Shown here piece after piece: positions 1 to 5,505 of a DNA stretch of 7,401 nucleotides (its first letter is position 1; every line of letters starts with the position of its first letter). Below the pieces are notes generated by a model. It was not told where the DNA came from and ran no database searches. It saw only the letters and a program-made list of their open reading frames with translations. The position numbers and the translations under genes were made by a program. The DNA is from an uncultured Collinsella sp. (GTDB lineage Bacteria; Actinomycetota; Coriobacteriia; Coriobacteriales; Coriobacteriaceae). The stretch is from the NCBI GenBank assembly GCA_900552425.1, contig URZR01000081.1:1-7401 (forward strand), read 5' to 3'.

Positions 1-468
1 GTTAAAGATGGTGCACAGCGCGCAGGTCACGAACACTACCGTTACCACGGCGGGGACCAGGCGACGGATGCGGCGAATCCAGAAGCTCTTAAGGTCGATG
101 CGACCGGTCTTAGCGACTTCGTTGAGCAGCAAGCGCGTGATCAGATAGCCCGAAAGCACAAAGAAGATCGTGACGCCAAGCAGGCCGCCCTGAGCCCACG
201 TGAGGTTGAGGTGATAGAGCACCACCGCGACGACGGCAAGCGTGCGCAGGCCGTCGAGCGCAGGGATGTAGCGGGACTTGGGGCGAGCAGGCGTCTGCTC
301 CGCGGCGGGAGTGTTGGCGCGGCCAGCGTTGTTGGCAGAAGCGCGATGGGGGCTCGCGGTGCGTCGCGGCTCGTTGGCACGGCGCTCGCCCTTCACGCGT
401 TCGTGCGGCGCCGGCTCGTTGCCCGTGCGGCGTCGACCGCGCGAGCCCGATTGCGAGAATTGTTCCAT
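1..468 (-). CDS. Acyltransferase 3 (OafA/YrhL-like) membrane protein, N-terminal 156 residues, cut by window edge
   Basis: The minus-strand frame starts at an ATG at 468 and stays open to base 1, so the C-terminal part lies outside the window. Residues 1-66 form a hydrophilic tail rich in Arg, Pro and Ala, probably cytoplasmic. The AT3 domain opens at about residue 68 with YIPALDGLRTLAVVAVVLYH. It contains the family's R-X10-H signature (R75, H86), then GVTIFFVLSGYLITRLLL (about 99-115) and FWIRRIRRLVPA (129-140) before a membrane segment. Known AT3 proteins are multi-pass membrane enzymes that move acyl groups, often acetyl, onto cell-wall or surface polysaccharides; many carry a C-terminal SGNH domain, which cannot be checked here. 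The start has only a weak upstream GGATGATG, so a somewhat different start is possible, but the domain frame is certain. The gene diverges from the ribokinase operon and shows no functional link to it. Family assignment is firm; the acceptor substrate is unknown. Confidence 0.88.
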   Translation of the reverse strand, partial: MEQFSQSGSRGRRRTGNEPAPHERVKGERRANEPRRTASPHRASANNAGRANTPAAEQTPARPKSRYIPALDGLRTLAVVAVVLYHLNLTWAQGGLLGVTIFFVLSGYLITRLLLNEVAKTGRIDLKSFWIRRIRRLVPAVVTVVFVTCALCTIFN

Positions 469-507
469 AAAACATCATCCAATGACGAGAATAATCAGCA
501 CGTATTC

Positions 508-513
508 ATTGTA
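508..513 (-). promoter_or_regulatory. Possible -10 box for the acyltransferase gene
   Basis: On the minus strand this reads TACAAT, a 5/6 match to TATAAT, 40 bases upstream of the acyltransferase ATG. No good -35 box is seen at 16-18 bp spacing (best candidates AAGCAT or CAAGCA), so the call rests on the -10 hexamer and its position in the divergent intergenic region. Confidence 0.25.
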
Positions 514-561
514 GCTGCCTACCCCTGTGAATGCTTGCTGCTGGCGCAAGCTCAAGCGCGC

Positions 562-591
562 GTCCACATCAAAGTGGACTAAAGTTATAGG
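562..591 (+). promoter_or_regulatory. Dyad overlapping a possible promoter of the ribokinase operon
   Basis: GTCCAC (562-567) and GTGGAC (574-579) form a perfect 6-bp inverted repeat around a 6-base centre. Overlapping it is a weak promoter-like pair, TCCACA (563-568) and TATAGG (586-591), at 17 bp spacing; each matches the consensus at 4 of 6 positions. The arrangement would suit a regulator acting at the promoter of the downstream ribokinase/nucleoside hydrolase genes. The dyad does not resemble the GTTTACT-type sites near the LacI gene. This is inference from layout only. Confidence 0.3.
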
Positions 592-655
592 GGGTGCGAG
601 AGTGCACAATCGTTGGTCGACGGTGGGCGCAAAGCCTGAAGACGAGGAGGTTTCC

Positions 656-1651
656 ATGGCGGATCACAGCATCGTTGCGGTGTTCGGCAGCATGAACATG
701 GACCTTTCGGTGGCGTGCGAGCGCATGCCGCGCGCGGGCGAGACCGTCGGTGGCAGCGGTTTTATCACCAACGCCGGTGGCAAGGGCGCTAACCAGGCCG
801 TCGCCGCTGCGCGCATGGGTGCGCGCACGTGCATGATTGGCGCTGTTGGGCGCGATACCTTTGGCGATGCGCTTGTGGCAGGGCTCCAGGATGCCGGCGT
901 GGGCGTTGAGTTTGTGGCGCGTCGCGATGACGTGGAGACCGGTACCGCGACTATCATTCGCTGTGAGAGCGACAACCGCATCGTGCTGTCGCCGGGCGCC
1001 AACCATGCGCTTGCGGGCGAGGACGTTGCCCGCGCACTGAGGCGCTTGGTGGCCGACGAGCTCGACGGCGATGCCAGCGAGATTGCCCCGGCTGCCGGAA
1101 GCGTCTTTATTGCCCAGGGCGAATGTGACCTTGCAGCAACGGCCGCGGCGCTTTCTTGCGCTCACGAGCTGGGGTTCTATACGATCTTTAACCCGGCGCC
1201 CGCCTGCGACCTGCCGGCAGGAGCGTGGCCTGCGGTCGACCTGGTCTGCCCCAACGAGACCGAGTGCCAGGTGCTGACGGGCATTCTGCCCACAGATGAT
1301 GCGAGCTGCGTCGCCGCGCTCAATGCGCTGCTCGACAAGGGCGCCGGCGCCGCGGTCATCACGCTGGGCGGCGCCGGCTCGGTTACGCTCGGCGATGGCG
1401 GTGAGCCGCTGCGCATGCCGGCGCTTTCGAGCGTGGTGGTCGATACGACGGCCGCGGGCGATACATTTATTGGCGCGCTTGCTGCAGCTCGTCTGGAGGG
1501 CCTGCCGCTCTTTGAGTGCATGGCGGCGGGCGCTCGCGCCTCGGCGGTGACGGTGTCGCGCTTGGGCGCTCAGCAATCAATTCCCACGCGTGCGGAAGTC
1601 GAGCACAAGTTTGGTTTAGACGGTTTGGATGTAGACGGAGAAGCGGAGTAG
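656..1651 (+). CDS. rbsK: Ribokinase (PfkB family), 331 aa
   Basis: Ribokinase phosphorylates D-ribose at O5 with ATP to give ribose 5-phosphate in the cytoplasm. The protein has the full PfkB fold signatures. FGSMNMDLS near the N-terminus and the sugar-binding GGKGANQAVAAARMG (41-55) come first. NPAPA (179-183), PNETE (199-203), TLGGAG (236-241) and DTTAAGDTFIGAL (263-275) follow, with D269 as the expected catalytic base. The DTTAAGDTF form is typical of ribokinases rather than fructokinases. It is slightly longer than E. coli RbsK (309 aa), with extra residues around 131-147 and a short acidic tail. The ATG at 656 is chosen because GAGGAGG (644-650) sits just upstream and the conserved fold begins there; the frame is open back to 527, but that extension crosses the promoter region and looks non-coding. 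Only 4 bases separate its stop from the nucleoside hydrolase start, so the two are an operon. A related sugar substrate such as deoxyribose cannot be excluded. Confidence 0.88.
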   Translation: MADHSIVAVFGSMNMDLSVACERMPRAGETVGGSGFITNAGGKGANQAVAAARMGARTCMIGAVGRDTFGDALVAGLQDAGVGVEFVARRDDVETGTATIIRCESDNRIVLSPGANHALAGEDVARALRRLVADELDGDASEIAPAAGSVFIAQGECDLAATAAALSCAHELGFYTIFNPAPACDLPAGAWPAVDLVCPNETECQVLTGILPTDDASCVAALNALLDKGAGAAVITLGGAGSVTLGDGGEPLRMPALSSVVVDTTAAGDTFIGALAAARLEGLPLFECMAAGARASAVTVSRLGAQQSIPTRAEVEHKFGLDGLDVDGEAE

Positions 1652-1655
1652 AACA

Positions 1656-2630
1656 ATGGCAACCAAGAAGCTGATCCTTGATCTGGATATGGGTGTGGAT
1701 GATGCGATGGCGCTCGCCTATGCCATCGCGAGCCCCGAGGTGGAGCTCGTGGGCATCACCACGTGCTTTGGCAACGTGCGCGTCGAGCAGTCGGCGCACA
1801 ACTGCCTGGCGGTGCTCGACCTGTTGGGTCGTCCCGAGGTGCCGGTGTACCTGGGTGCCGACCGTCCTCTGCAGGCGACCGAGCCCTATACGCCGCCGGC
1901 GTCCACCACGCTCATTCACGGTAAGAACGGCATCGGCGGCGCGAGCGCGCCCGCATCGCCGTACGAGCCGGTGGGGGCGACGTCGGCCGATGGCAACGCT
2001 GCGGTCGATTATCTGACCGATGCCGCGCGTACCTATGGCCCCGACCTGATCTACGTGGCGACCGGCCCGCTCACCAATCTGGCGCTTGCCCTGGAGCGCG
2101 ATGCGGCGGCGATGATGTCCATCGGCCGCGTGGTCGTGATGGGCGGCGCCCTTACCGTGCCCGGCAACGTGAGCGCGGGCGCCGAGGCCAACATAGCAAG
2201 CGACCCCGAGGCCGCCGACGCCGTGCTGCGCTCGGGCCGCAAGCTCACCATGGTGGGCCTGGACGTGACGCATCGCGTGGTGCTCACGCGCCGCGACATT
2301 GCCGGCTGGACGGGCTCGGGCACTATGGCTGGCTGCGCATTTGCGAGCATGGTCGAGCACTACATTGGTTCGTACGAGATGAACGCGCCCTACCTGGGCG
2401 GCTGCGCGCTGCACGATCCGCTGGCGGTTGCCGTGGCGATTGATCCCACGCTCGTGGGTGCGCTCGGCTGTAACCTGCGTGTTGACTTGCTGGGCGAGTA
2501 CCGCGGCCGCACCATCTGCGACGAGCACCGCCTGTCCGATCCGGACAAGAGCGCGCTTGTGGCGCTGACCGTCGACGCCCCGCGCTTCCTGACCGAGTTC
2601 AAGACGCGCATGGCCCGCATCCTGGGCTAA
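1656..2630 (+). CDS. Inosine/uridine-preferring nucleoside hydrolase, 324 aa
   Basis: This family hydrolyses the N-glycosidic bond of ribonucleosides, releasing base and ribose, and uses a bound Ca2+. The N-terminal aspartate cluster DLDMGVDDAMAL supplies D9, D11, D15 and D16, and HDPLAVA supplies H253 and D254; these match the calcium and catalytic residues known in the family. GPLTNLALAL (137-146) and GNVSAGAEANIASDPEAA (170-187, with E177 and N179) are the other hallmark blocks. LIHGKNGIGG (86-95) corresponds to the flexible active-site loop region. Length is normal. The N-terminal motif differs from the common DTDPG form (Leu for Thr, Met for Pro), but no metal ligand is lost. GGAG at 1645-1648, inside the end of the ribokinase gene, is the ribosome binding site. 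Pairing with ribokinase suggests nucleoside salvage: the ribose released is trapped as ribose 5-phosphate. Base preference (purine, pyrimidine or broad) cannot be read from the sequence. No convincing intrinsic terminator follows it. Confidence 0.9.
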   Translation: MATKKLILDLDMGVDDAMALAYAIASPEVELVGITTCFGNVRVEQSAHNCLAVLDLLGRPEVPVYLGADRPLQATEPYTPPASTTLIHGKNGIGGASAPASPYEPVGATSADGNAAVDYLTDAARTYGPDLIYVATGPLTNLALALERDAAAMMSIGRVVVMGGALTVPGNVSAGAEANIASDPEAADAVLRSGRKLTMVGLDVTHRVVLTRRDIAGWTGSGTMAGCAFASMVEHYIGSYEMNAPYLGGCALHDPLAVAVAIDPTLVGALGCNLRVDLLGEYRGRTICDEHRLSDPDKSALVALTVDAPRFLTEFKTRMARILG

Positions 2631-2704
2631 ACGATTCCTGCGCTCCGTCCCAAATAAGCTACCGAGTAAATACGCCCGTTGGGGGAATAGTCGCGTCGCT
2701 TCGC

Positions 2705-2733
2705 TTGACAACAGGCTAAACTAGCTATTAAAC
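2705..2733 (+). promoter_or_regulatory. Promoter of the LacI-family regulator gene
   Basis: TTGACA at 2705-2710 is a perfect -35 hexamer. The -10 is less clear: TATTAA (2726-2731, 15 bp spacing) or TTAAAC (2728-2733, 17 bp spacing). Both touch the start of the operator-like element at 2730, so repressor binding there could block RNA polymerase. This would leave a leader of roughly 90 bases before the start codon. The stretch from 2631 to 2704 holds nothing else I recognise. Confidence 0.55.
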
Positions 2734-2750
2734 ATTTACTATTCTGTTTA
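2730..2750 (+). promoter_or_regulatory. Putative operator at the LacI gene promoter (autoregulation)
   Basis: AAACATTTACTA (2730-2741) matches AAACATTTAGTA (4032-4043) in the isomerase operon promoter at 11 of 12 bases. It is followed by TCTGTTTA (2743-2750), also present at 4067-4074. The core resembles an imperfect form of the odd-centred palindrome GTTTA-C-TAAAC. Further GTTTAG or CTAAAC half-sites lie nearby (CTAAAC at 2716, GTTTAG at 2746 and 2767). Sharing between the regulator promoter and the neighbouring operon promoter is the usual pattern for a local, self-regulated LacI protein. Binding is inferred. Confidence 0.5.
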
Positions 2751-2833
2751 GATTGAACTTGCGGTCGTTTAGTTGTCGAGTCACGGGGCGGTCAGGCCAC
2801 GATGCTCGACCGCGACCGTTACTAGGGGGAACA

Positions 2834-3844
2834 ATGGCCAAAGCAAGTGTTCGCGAGATCAGCCGCATCACCGGTTTTTCGCCCGCAACCGTGTCCAACG
2901 CGCTCAACCGCAAGCGCAGCGTGAGCGAGGAGACCGCCAAAGTCATCCTGGAGTGCGCGCAGTCGCTCGGCTATCAGCAGTCGACGCAGCTCGAGAGCAT
3001 CCAGTTTGTGCTTGCGCGCAAGACGGGCGCCATCCTGGACGAGAGCACCTTCCATCCTGCAGTCATCGAGGGCGTGGAGCGCCAGGCGCGTCGCCACGGC
3101 ATGAGCACGAGCTTTGTCTCGCTCGACTTTAGCGACCTAGACGCCGTGCGTCCGCAGGTCGAGGGCCTGATCGCCGACCCGTCTGCCGCCATCGTGCTGA
3201 TGGGCACCGAGCTGGGCGAGGAAGACTACGCCTTGTTTGCCAACGCCGCCGCCCACCTAATCGTGCTCGACGGCTGGAGCGACCGCCAGTACTTCGATGC
3301 CGTAGTCATTGCCAACACCGATTCGGTGCTGCGCGCCGTGGACTACCTTATCGAGAAAGGTCACAAGCAAATCGGCTATCTGGCAGGCGACCTTCGCATC
3401 CGTAACTTTAAGGATCGCGAGCGCGGCTATCGTCAAGCGCTTGAGGATGCGGACCTCGAGGCCAACTCGACATGGCGCGTCACGCTGGGCACTACGCTCG
3501 AAGGTGCCTATCGCGATATGGGTGCATGGCTCGACAGCGTCTCACGCGACGACCTGCCGACGGCTTTCTTTGCCGAGAACGACGTGCTCGCCGTGGGTGC
3601 CATGCGCGCGCTGAACGAGCACGGCATTCGCGTGCCCGAGGACGTCTCGATCATCGGCTTTGACGATCTGTCTTTGGGTGCCTTTTCCAACCCGCCGCTC
3701 ACCACGGTGCACGTTCCCAAGCACGAGGTGGGCGAGATCGCGGTGCGCCGACTGGTGGGCAACATCCGCAATCCCAAGAGCTATACCTGCAAGACGGCCG
3801 TATCGACGTATTTTGTCGAGCGCCAGAGCGTGCGCGAAATCTAG
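2834..3844 (+). CDS. LacI-family transcriptional regulator, 336 aa
   Basis: It has the N-terminal helix-turn-helix of LacI repressors (MAKASVREISRITGFSPATV, then SNALNRKRSVSEETAKVILE). The hinge region is about 47-57. A periplasmic-binding-protein-like sugar-sensing domain runs from about 58 to the end. Typical C-domain blocks are YLIEKGHKQIGYLAG (171-185), RERGYRQAL (195-203), AFFAENDVLAVGAMRALNEHG (244-264) and VSIIGFDDLSLG (271-282). Length is normal. The ATG at 2834 is preferred because AGGGGG (2824-2829) precedes it and the HTH begins at once; the frame extends upstream to 2753, but that would add a non-conserved stretch and overlap the promoter/operator zone. It has its own promoter and terminator. 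The predicted targets are its own promoter and the isomerase-transketolase-kinase operon downstream, which share sequence elements. The inducer is unknown and is presumably the sugar, or a sugar phosphate, of that operon. Confidence 0.92.
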   Translation: MAKASVREISRITGFSPATVSNALNRKRSVSEETAKVILECAQSLGYQQSTQLESIQFVLARKTGAILDESTFHPAVIEGVERQARRHGMSTSFVSLDFSDLDAVRPQVEGLIADPSAAIVLMGTELGEEDYALFANAAAHLIVLDGWSDRQYFDAVVIANTDSVLRAVDYLIEKGHKQIGYLAGDLRIRNFKDRERGYRQALEDADLEANSTWRVTLGTTLEGAYRDMGAWLDSVSRDDLPTAFFAENDVLAVGAMRALNEHGIRVPEDVSIIGFDDLSLGAFSNPPLTTVHVPKHEVGEIAVRRLVGNIRNPKSYTCKTAVSTYFVERQSVREI

Positions 3845-3906
3845 GCGGAGGAGGTATCGCCCGCTTCGCGTCAAAGCACGCTAGGGCAGCAAATACAACG
3901 CCATTT

Positions 3907-3936
3907 AAAAGAGGGTCCTTCTGGGCCCTCTTTTTT
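3907..3936 (+). terminator. Rho-independent terminator after the LacI gene
   Basis: A 12-bp stem (3907-3918 with 3923-3934, one U-G wobble) closes a four-base TTCT loop. The GC-rich core GAGGGTCC/GGGCCCTC is followed by a six-T run (3931-3936). It lies 62 bases after the regulator stop codon and isolates it from the next operon. The 3845-3906 stretch holds an orphan SD-like GGAGGAGG directly after the stop codon, with no start codon at a suitable distance. Confidence 0.9.
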
Positions 3937-3956
3937 GTTTCCCTTGTATGTTCAAT

Positions 3957-3996
3957 CCGTTTACATACCGTTTAGGCTGATTTCTCTACCGTTTAC
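3957..3996 (+). repeat. Three helically phased CCGTTTA(C/G) direct repeats
   Basis: CCGTTTAC (3957-3964), CCGTTTAG (3968-3975) and CCGTTTAC (3989-3996) are direct repeats whose starts are 11 and 21 bases apart, about one and two turns of B-DNA. They lie between the upstream terminator and the isomerase gene, on the upstream edge of its probable promoter. Such same-face spacing suits cooperative binding by a regulator, either the local LacI protein binding half-sites or a separate activator. They share the GTTTA core with the operators further downstream. Confidence 0.55.
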
Positions 3997-4021
3997 GAGA
4001 CTTTCGCGCTAAACTTTTAAA
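3992..4021 (+). promoter_or_regulatory. Candidate promoter of the isomerase-transketolase-kinase operon
   Basis: TTTACG (3992-3997) and TTTAAA (4016-4021) form a -35/-10-like pair at 18 bp spacing, each matching consensus at 4 of 6 positions. The -35 overlaps the third CCGTTTA repeat. Both operator-like sites (4032-4080) would lie at or just after the transcription start, where a bound repressor could block initiation or elongation. TTTACA (3960-3965) is a better -35 but has no good -10 behind it. The assignment is tentative. Confidence 0.3.
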
Positions 4022-4031
4022 CAAAAGAGTA

Positions 4032-4080
4032 AAACATTTAGTAAACAGAACAAAACGAAACACGCATCTGTTTACTGAAC
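4032..4080 (+). promoter_or_regulatory. Inverted pair of operator-like sites before the isomerase gene
   Basis: AGTAAACAGA (4040-4049) and TCTGTTTACT (4067-4076) are a perfect 10-bp inverted repeat separated by 17 bases; similarity continues weakly into the flanks. Each arm is centred on an odd-centred pseudo-palindrome: ATTTAGTAAAC (4036-4046) and GTTTACTGAAC (4070-4080), consensus GTTTA-C-TAAAC. The first site also shares an 11/12 match with the regulator's promoter. The second ends 22 bases before the isomerase start codon. These are the best candidates for binding by the adjacent LacI-family repressor. Confidence 0.55.
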
Positions 4081-4102
4081 ATGTGATAAGGGGAGGACGT
4101 AC

Positions 4103-5503
4103 ATGGATAAGATCAAGCTCGGCTTTGTACCCACGCGCCGCAGCATCTTTAGCGCGCCGGACGCGATCAAGTATCGCGGCCTGACGGCTGATCGCCTGCG
4201 CGAGATCGGCGTCGACATCGTGGATATCGACGACATCAACGACGAGGGCCTGCTGTTCGACGACAGCCATATCGCGCCTATCGTCGAGAAGTTCCGCGCC
4301 GAGGGCGTCGACGGCATCATGCTGTGCCACGCCAACTTTGGCACCGAGTACGTTTGCGCCCGCCTTGCCCGTGAGCTCGGCCTGCCCGTGCTGCTGTGGG
4401 GCCCGCGCGACGAGCGCCCCGAGCCCGACGGCACCCGCCTGCGCGATAGCCAGTGCGGCCTGTTCGCCACCGGCAAGGTACTTCGCCGCTTCCAGGTTCC
4501 CTTCACCTATATGACCAACTGCCGCCTGACCGACCCCGAGTTCGAGCGCGGCGTTTGGGACTTCTTGGCCGTGTGCAACGTGGTCAAGACCTTCAAGCAC
4601 ACCCGCATCCTGCAGATGGCCACCCGTCCGTTCGACTTCTGGTCGACCATGTGCAACGAGGGCGAGCTGCTCGAGAAGTTCAACATCCAGCTTTCGCCCA
4701 TCCCCATGACCGAGCTTGTCCAGGCTGTGCGCGACGCCCAGGCCGACGAGCAGGCCATGACCGCCATGCTTGCCCACATCAACGACAGCTTTGAGATCTG
4801 CATTCCCGAGGACAAGGTTCCTGCGGTCGCAGGACTCGCCATTGCCATGAAGCGCCTCGTCGAGAAGTACGGCTGCAACGCCGGCGCCATCCAGTGCTGG
4901 AACGCTCTGCAGGACGAGCTGGGCATTATGCCCTGCGCCGCCAACGCCATCCTCAACGAGATGGGCATTCCTATCGTATGCGAGACCGATATCCACGGCG
5001 CCATTACCGCGCTGATGGTCGAGGCCGCCGACCTGGGCCGTCACCGCGGCATGTTCGCCGACTGGACCGTGCGCCATCCCGATAACGAGAACGGCGAGCT
5101 GCTGCAGCACTGCGGCCCCTGGCCCTGCAGCTGCGCGGCTGTCAAGCCCAAGCTCACCTACCCACTGGCTTTCGATCACCCCGGCGCACTGACGGCCGAG
5201 GCCAAGCACGGCGACCTCACCCTTGCCCGCTTTGATGGCGACAACGGCGAGTATTCGCTGCTGCTCGGCAACGCCCGCGGCATCGACGGCCCGGCCGGCA
5301 TGGGCACCTACCTATGGGTCGAGGTCGAAAACCTCAAGCGCCTCGAGGCCAAGATCGTCGAGGGTCCCTACATCCACCACTGCGTCGCCATTCACGCCAA
5401 CGTGGTGCCGGTGCTCTACGAGGCGTGCAAGTACATTGGCATTGCCCCCGACCTGTACGACCCCATCGAAGAAGATGTTAAAGCCTACCTGCGAGGAGAG
5501 TAG
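4103..5503 (+). CDS. L-fucose/L-arabinose isomerase family protein, 466 aa
   Basis: Members of this superfamily interconvert aldoses and ketoses (L-fucose/L-fuculose, L-arabinose/L-ribulose, D-arabinose/D-ribulose) with a divalent metal, usually Mn2+. The C-terminal half carries QDELGIMPCAANAILNEMG (270-288), then CETDIHGAITALMVEAAD (293-310). E272 and D296 are 24 residues apart, the same spacing as the metal ligands E337 and D361 that I recall for E. coli FucI. A histidine in YIHHCVAIHANV (423-434) is the likely third ligand. At 466 residues it is much shorter than classical FucI (about 590) and nearer AraA size, so it belongs to a less-characterised branch. Cys and His are abundant, as in QHCGPWPCSC (335-344). 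AAGGGGAGG (4088-4096) is a strong ribosome binding site, and codons are very strongly C-ending, suggesting high expression. It is first in the operon, 2 bases before the transketolase genes, with a sugar kinase downstream. The true substrate cannot be named. Confidence 0.82.
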   Translation: MDKIKLGFVPTRRSIFSAPDAIKYRGLTADRLREIGVDIVDIDDINDEGLLFDDSHIAPIVEKFRAEGVDGIMLCHANFGTEYVCARLARELGLPVLLWGPRDERPEPDGTRLRDSQCGLFATGKVLRRFQVPFTYMTNCRLTDPEFERGVWDFLAVCNVVKTFKHTRILQMATRPFDFWSTMCNEGELLEKFNIQLSPIPMTELVQAVRDAQADEQAMTAMLAHINDSFEICIPEDKVPAVAGLAIAMKRLVEKYGCNAGAIQCWNALQDELGIMPCAANAILNEMGIPIVCETDIHGAITALMVEAADLGRHRGMFADWTVRHPDNENGELLQHCGPWPCSCAAVKPKLTYPLAFDHPGALTAEAKHGDLTLARFDGDNGEYSLLLGNARGIDGPAGMGTYLWVEVENLKRLEAKIVEGPYIHHCVAIHANVVPVLYEACKYIGIAPDLYDPIEEDVKAYLRGE

Positions 5504-5505
5504 AA

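Noticed and set aside
110..478. Minus-strand frame starting at 478 in the acyltransferase region
   Set aside because: The acyltransferase motifs lie in the frame starting at 468; the 478 frame is an overlapping out-of-frame shadow.
527..655. N-terminal extension of the ribokinase
   Set aside because: It crosses the dyad and promoter-like region and has no conserved residues; the ATG at 656 has a strong ribosome binding site and begins the fold.
2641..2704. Possible terminator after the nucleoside hydrolase gene
   Set aside because: Only a trivial CCC/GGG pairing is visible and there is no T run, so no intrinsic terminator can be supported.
1467..2711. Long minus-strand open frame (414 codons) opposite the ribokinase end and nucleoside hydrolase
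   Set aside because: It is antisense to clearly conserved genes, its translation shows no recognisable domain, and its Arg/His/Gly-rich content is typical of shadow frames in G+C-rich DNA.
2753..2833. N-terminal extension of the LacI protein
   Set aside because: LacI helix-turn-helix domains begin within a few residues of the start, and the ATG at 2834 has a ribosome binding site.
3986..5209. Minus-strand open frame (407 codons) opposite the isomerase gene
   Set aside because: It is antisense to the isomerase gene, has no recognisable motifs, and arises from the strong C-ending codon bias of that gene.
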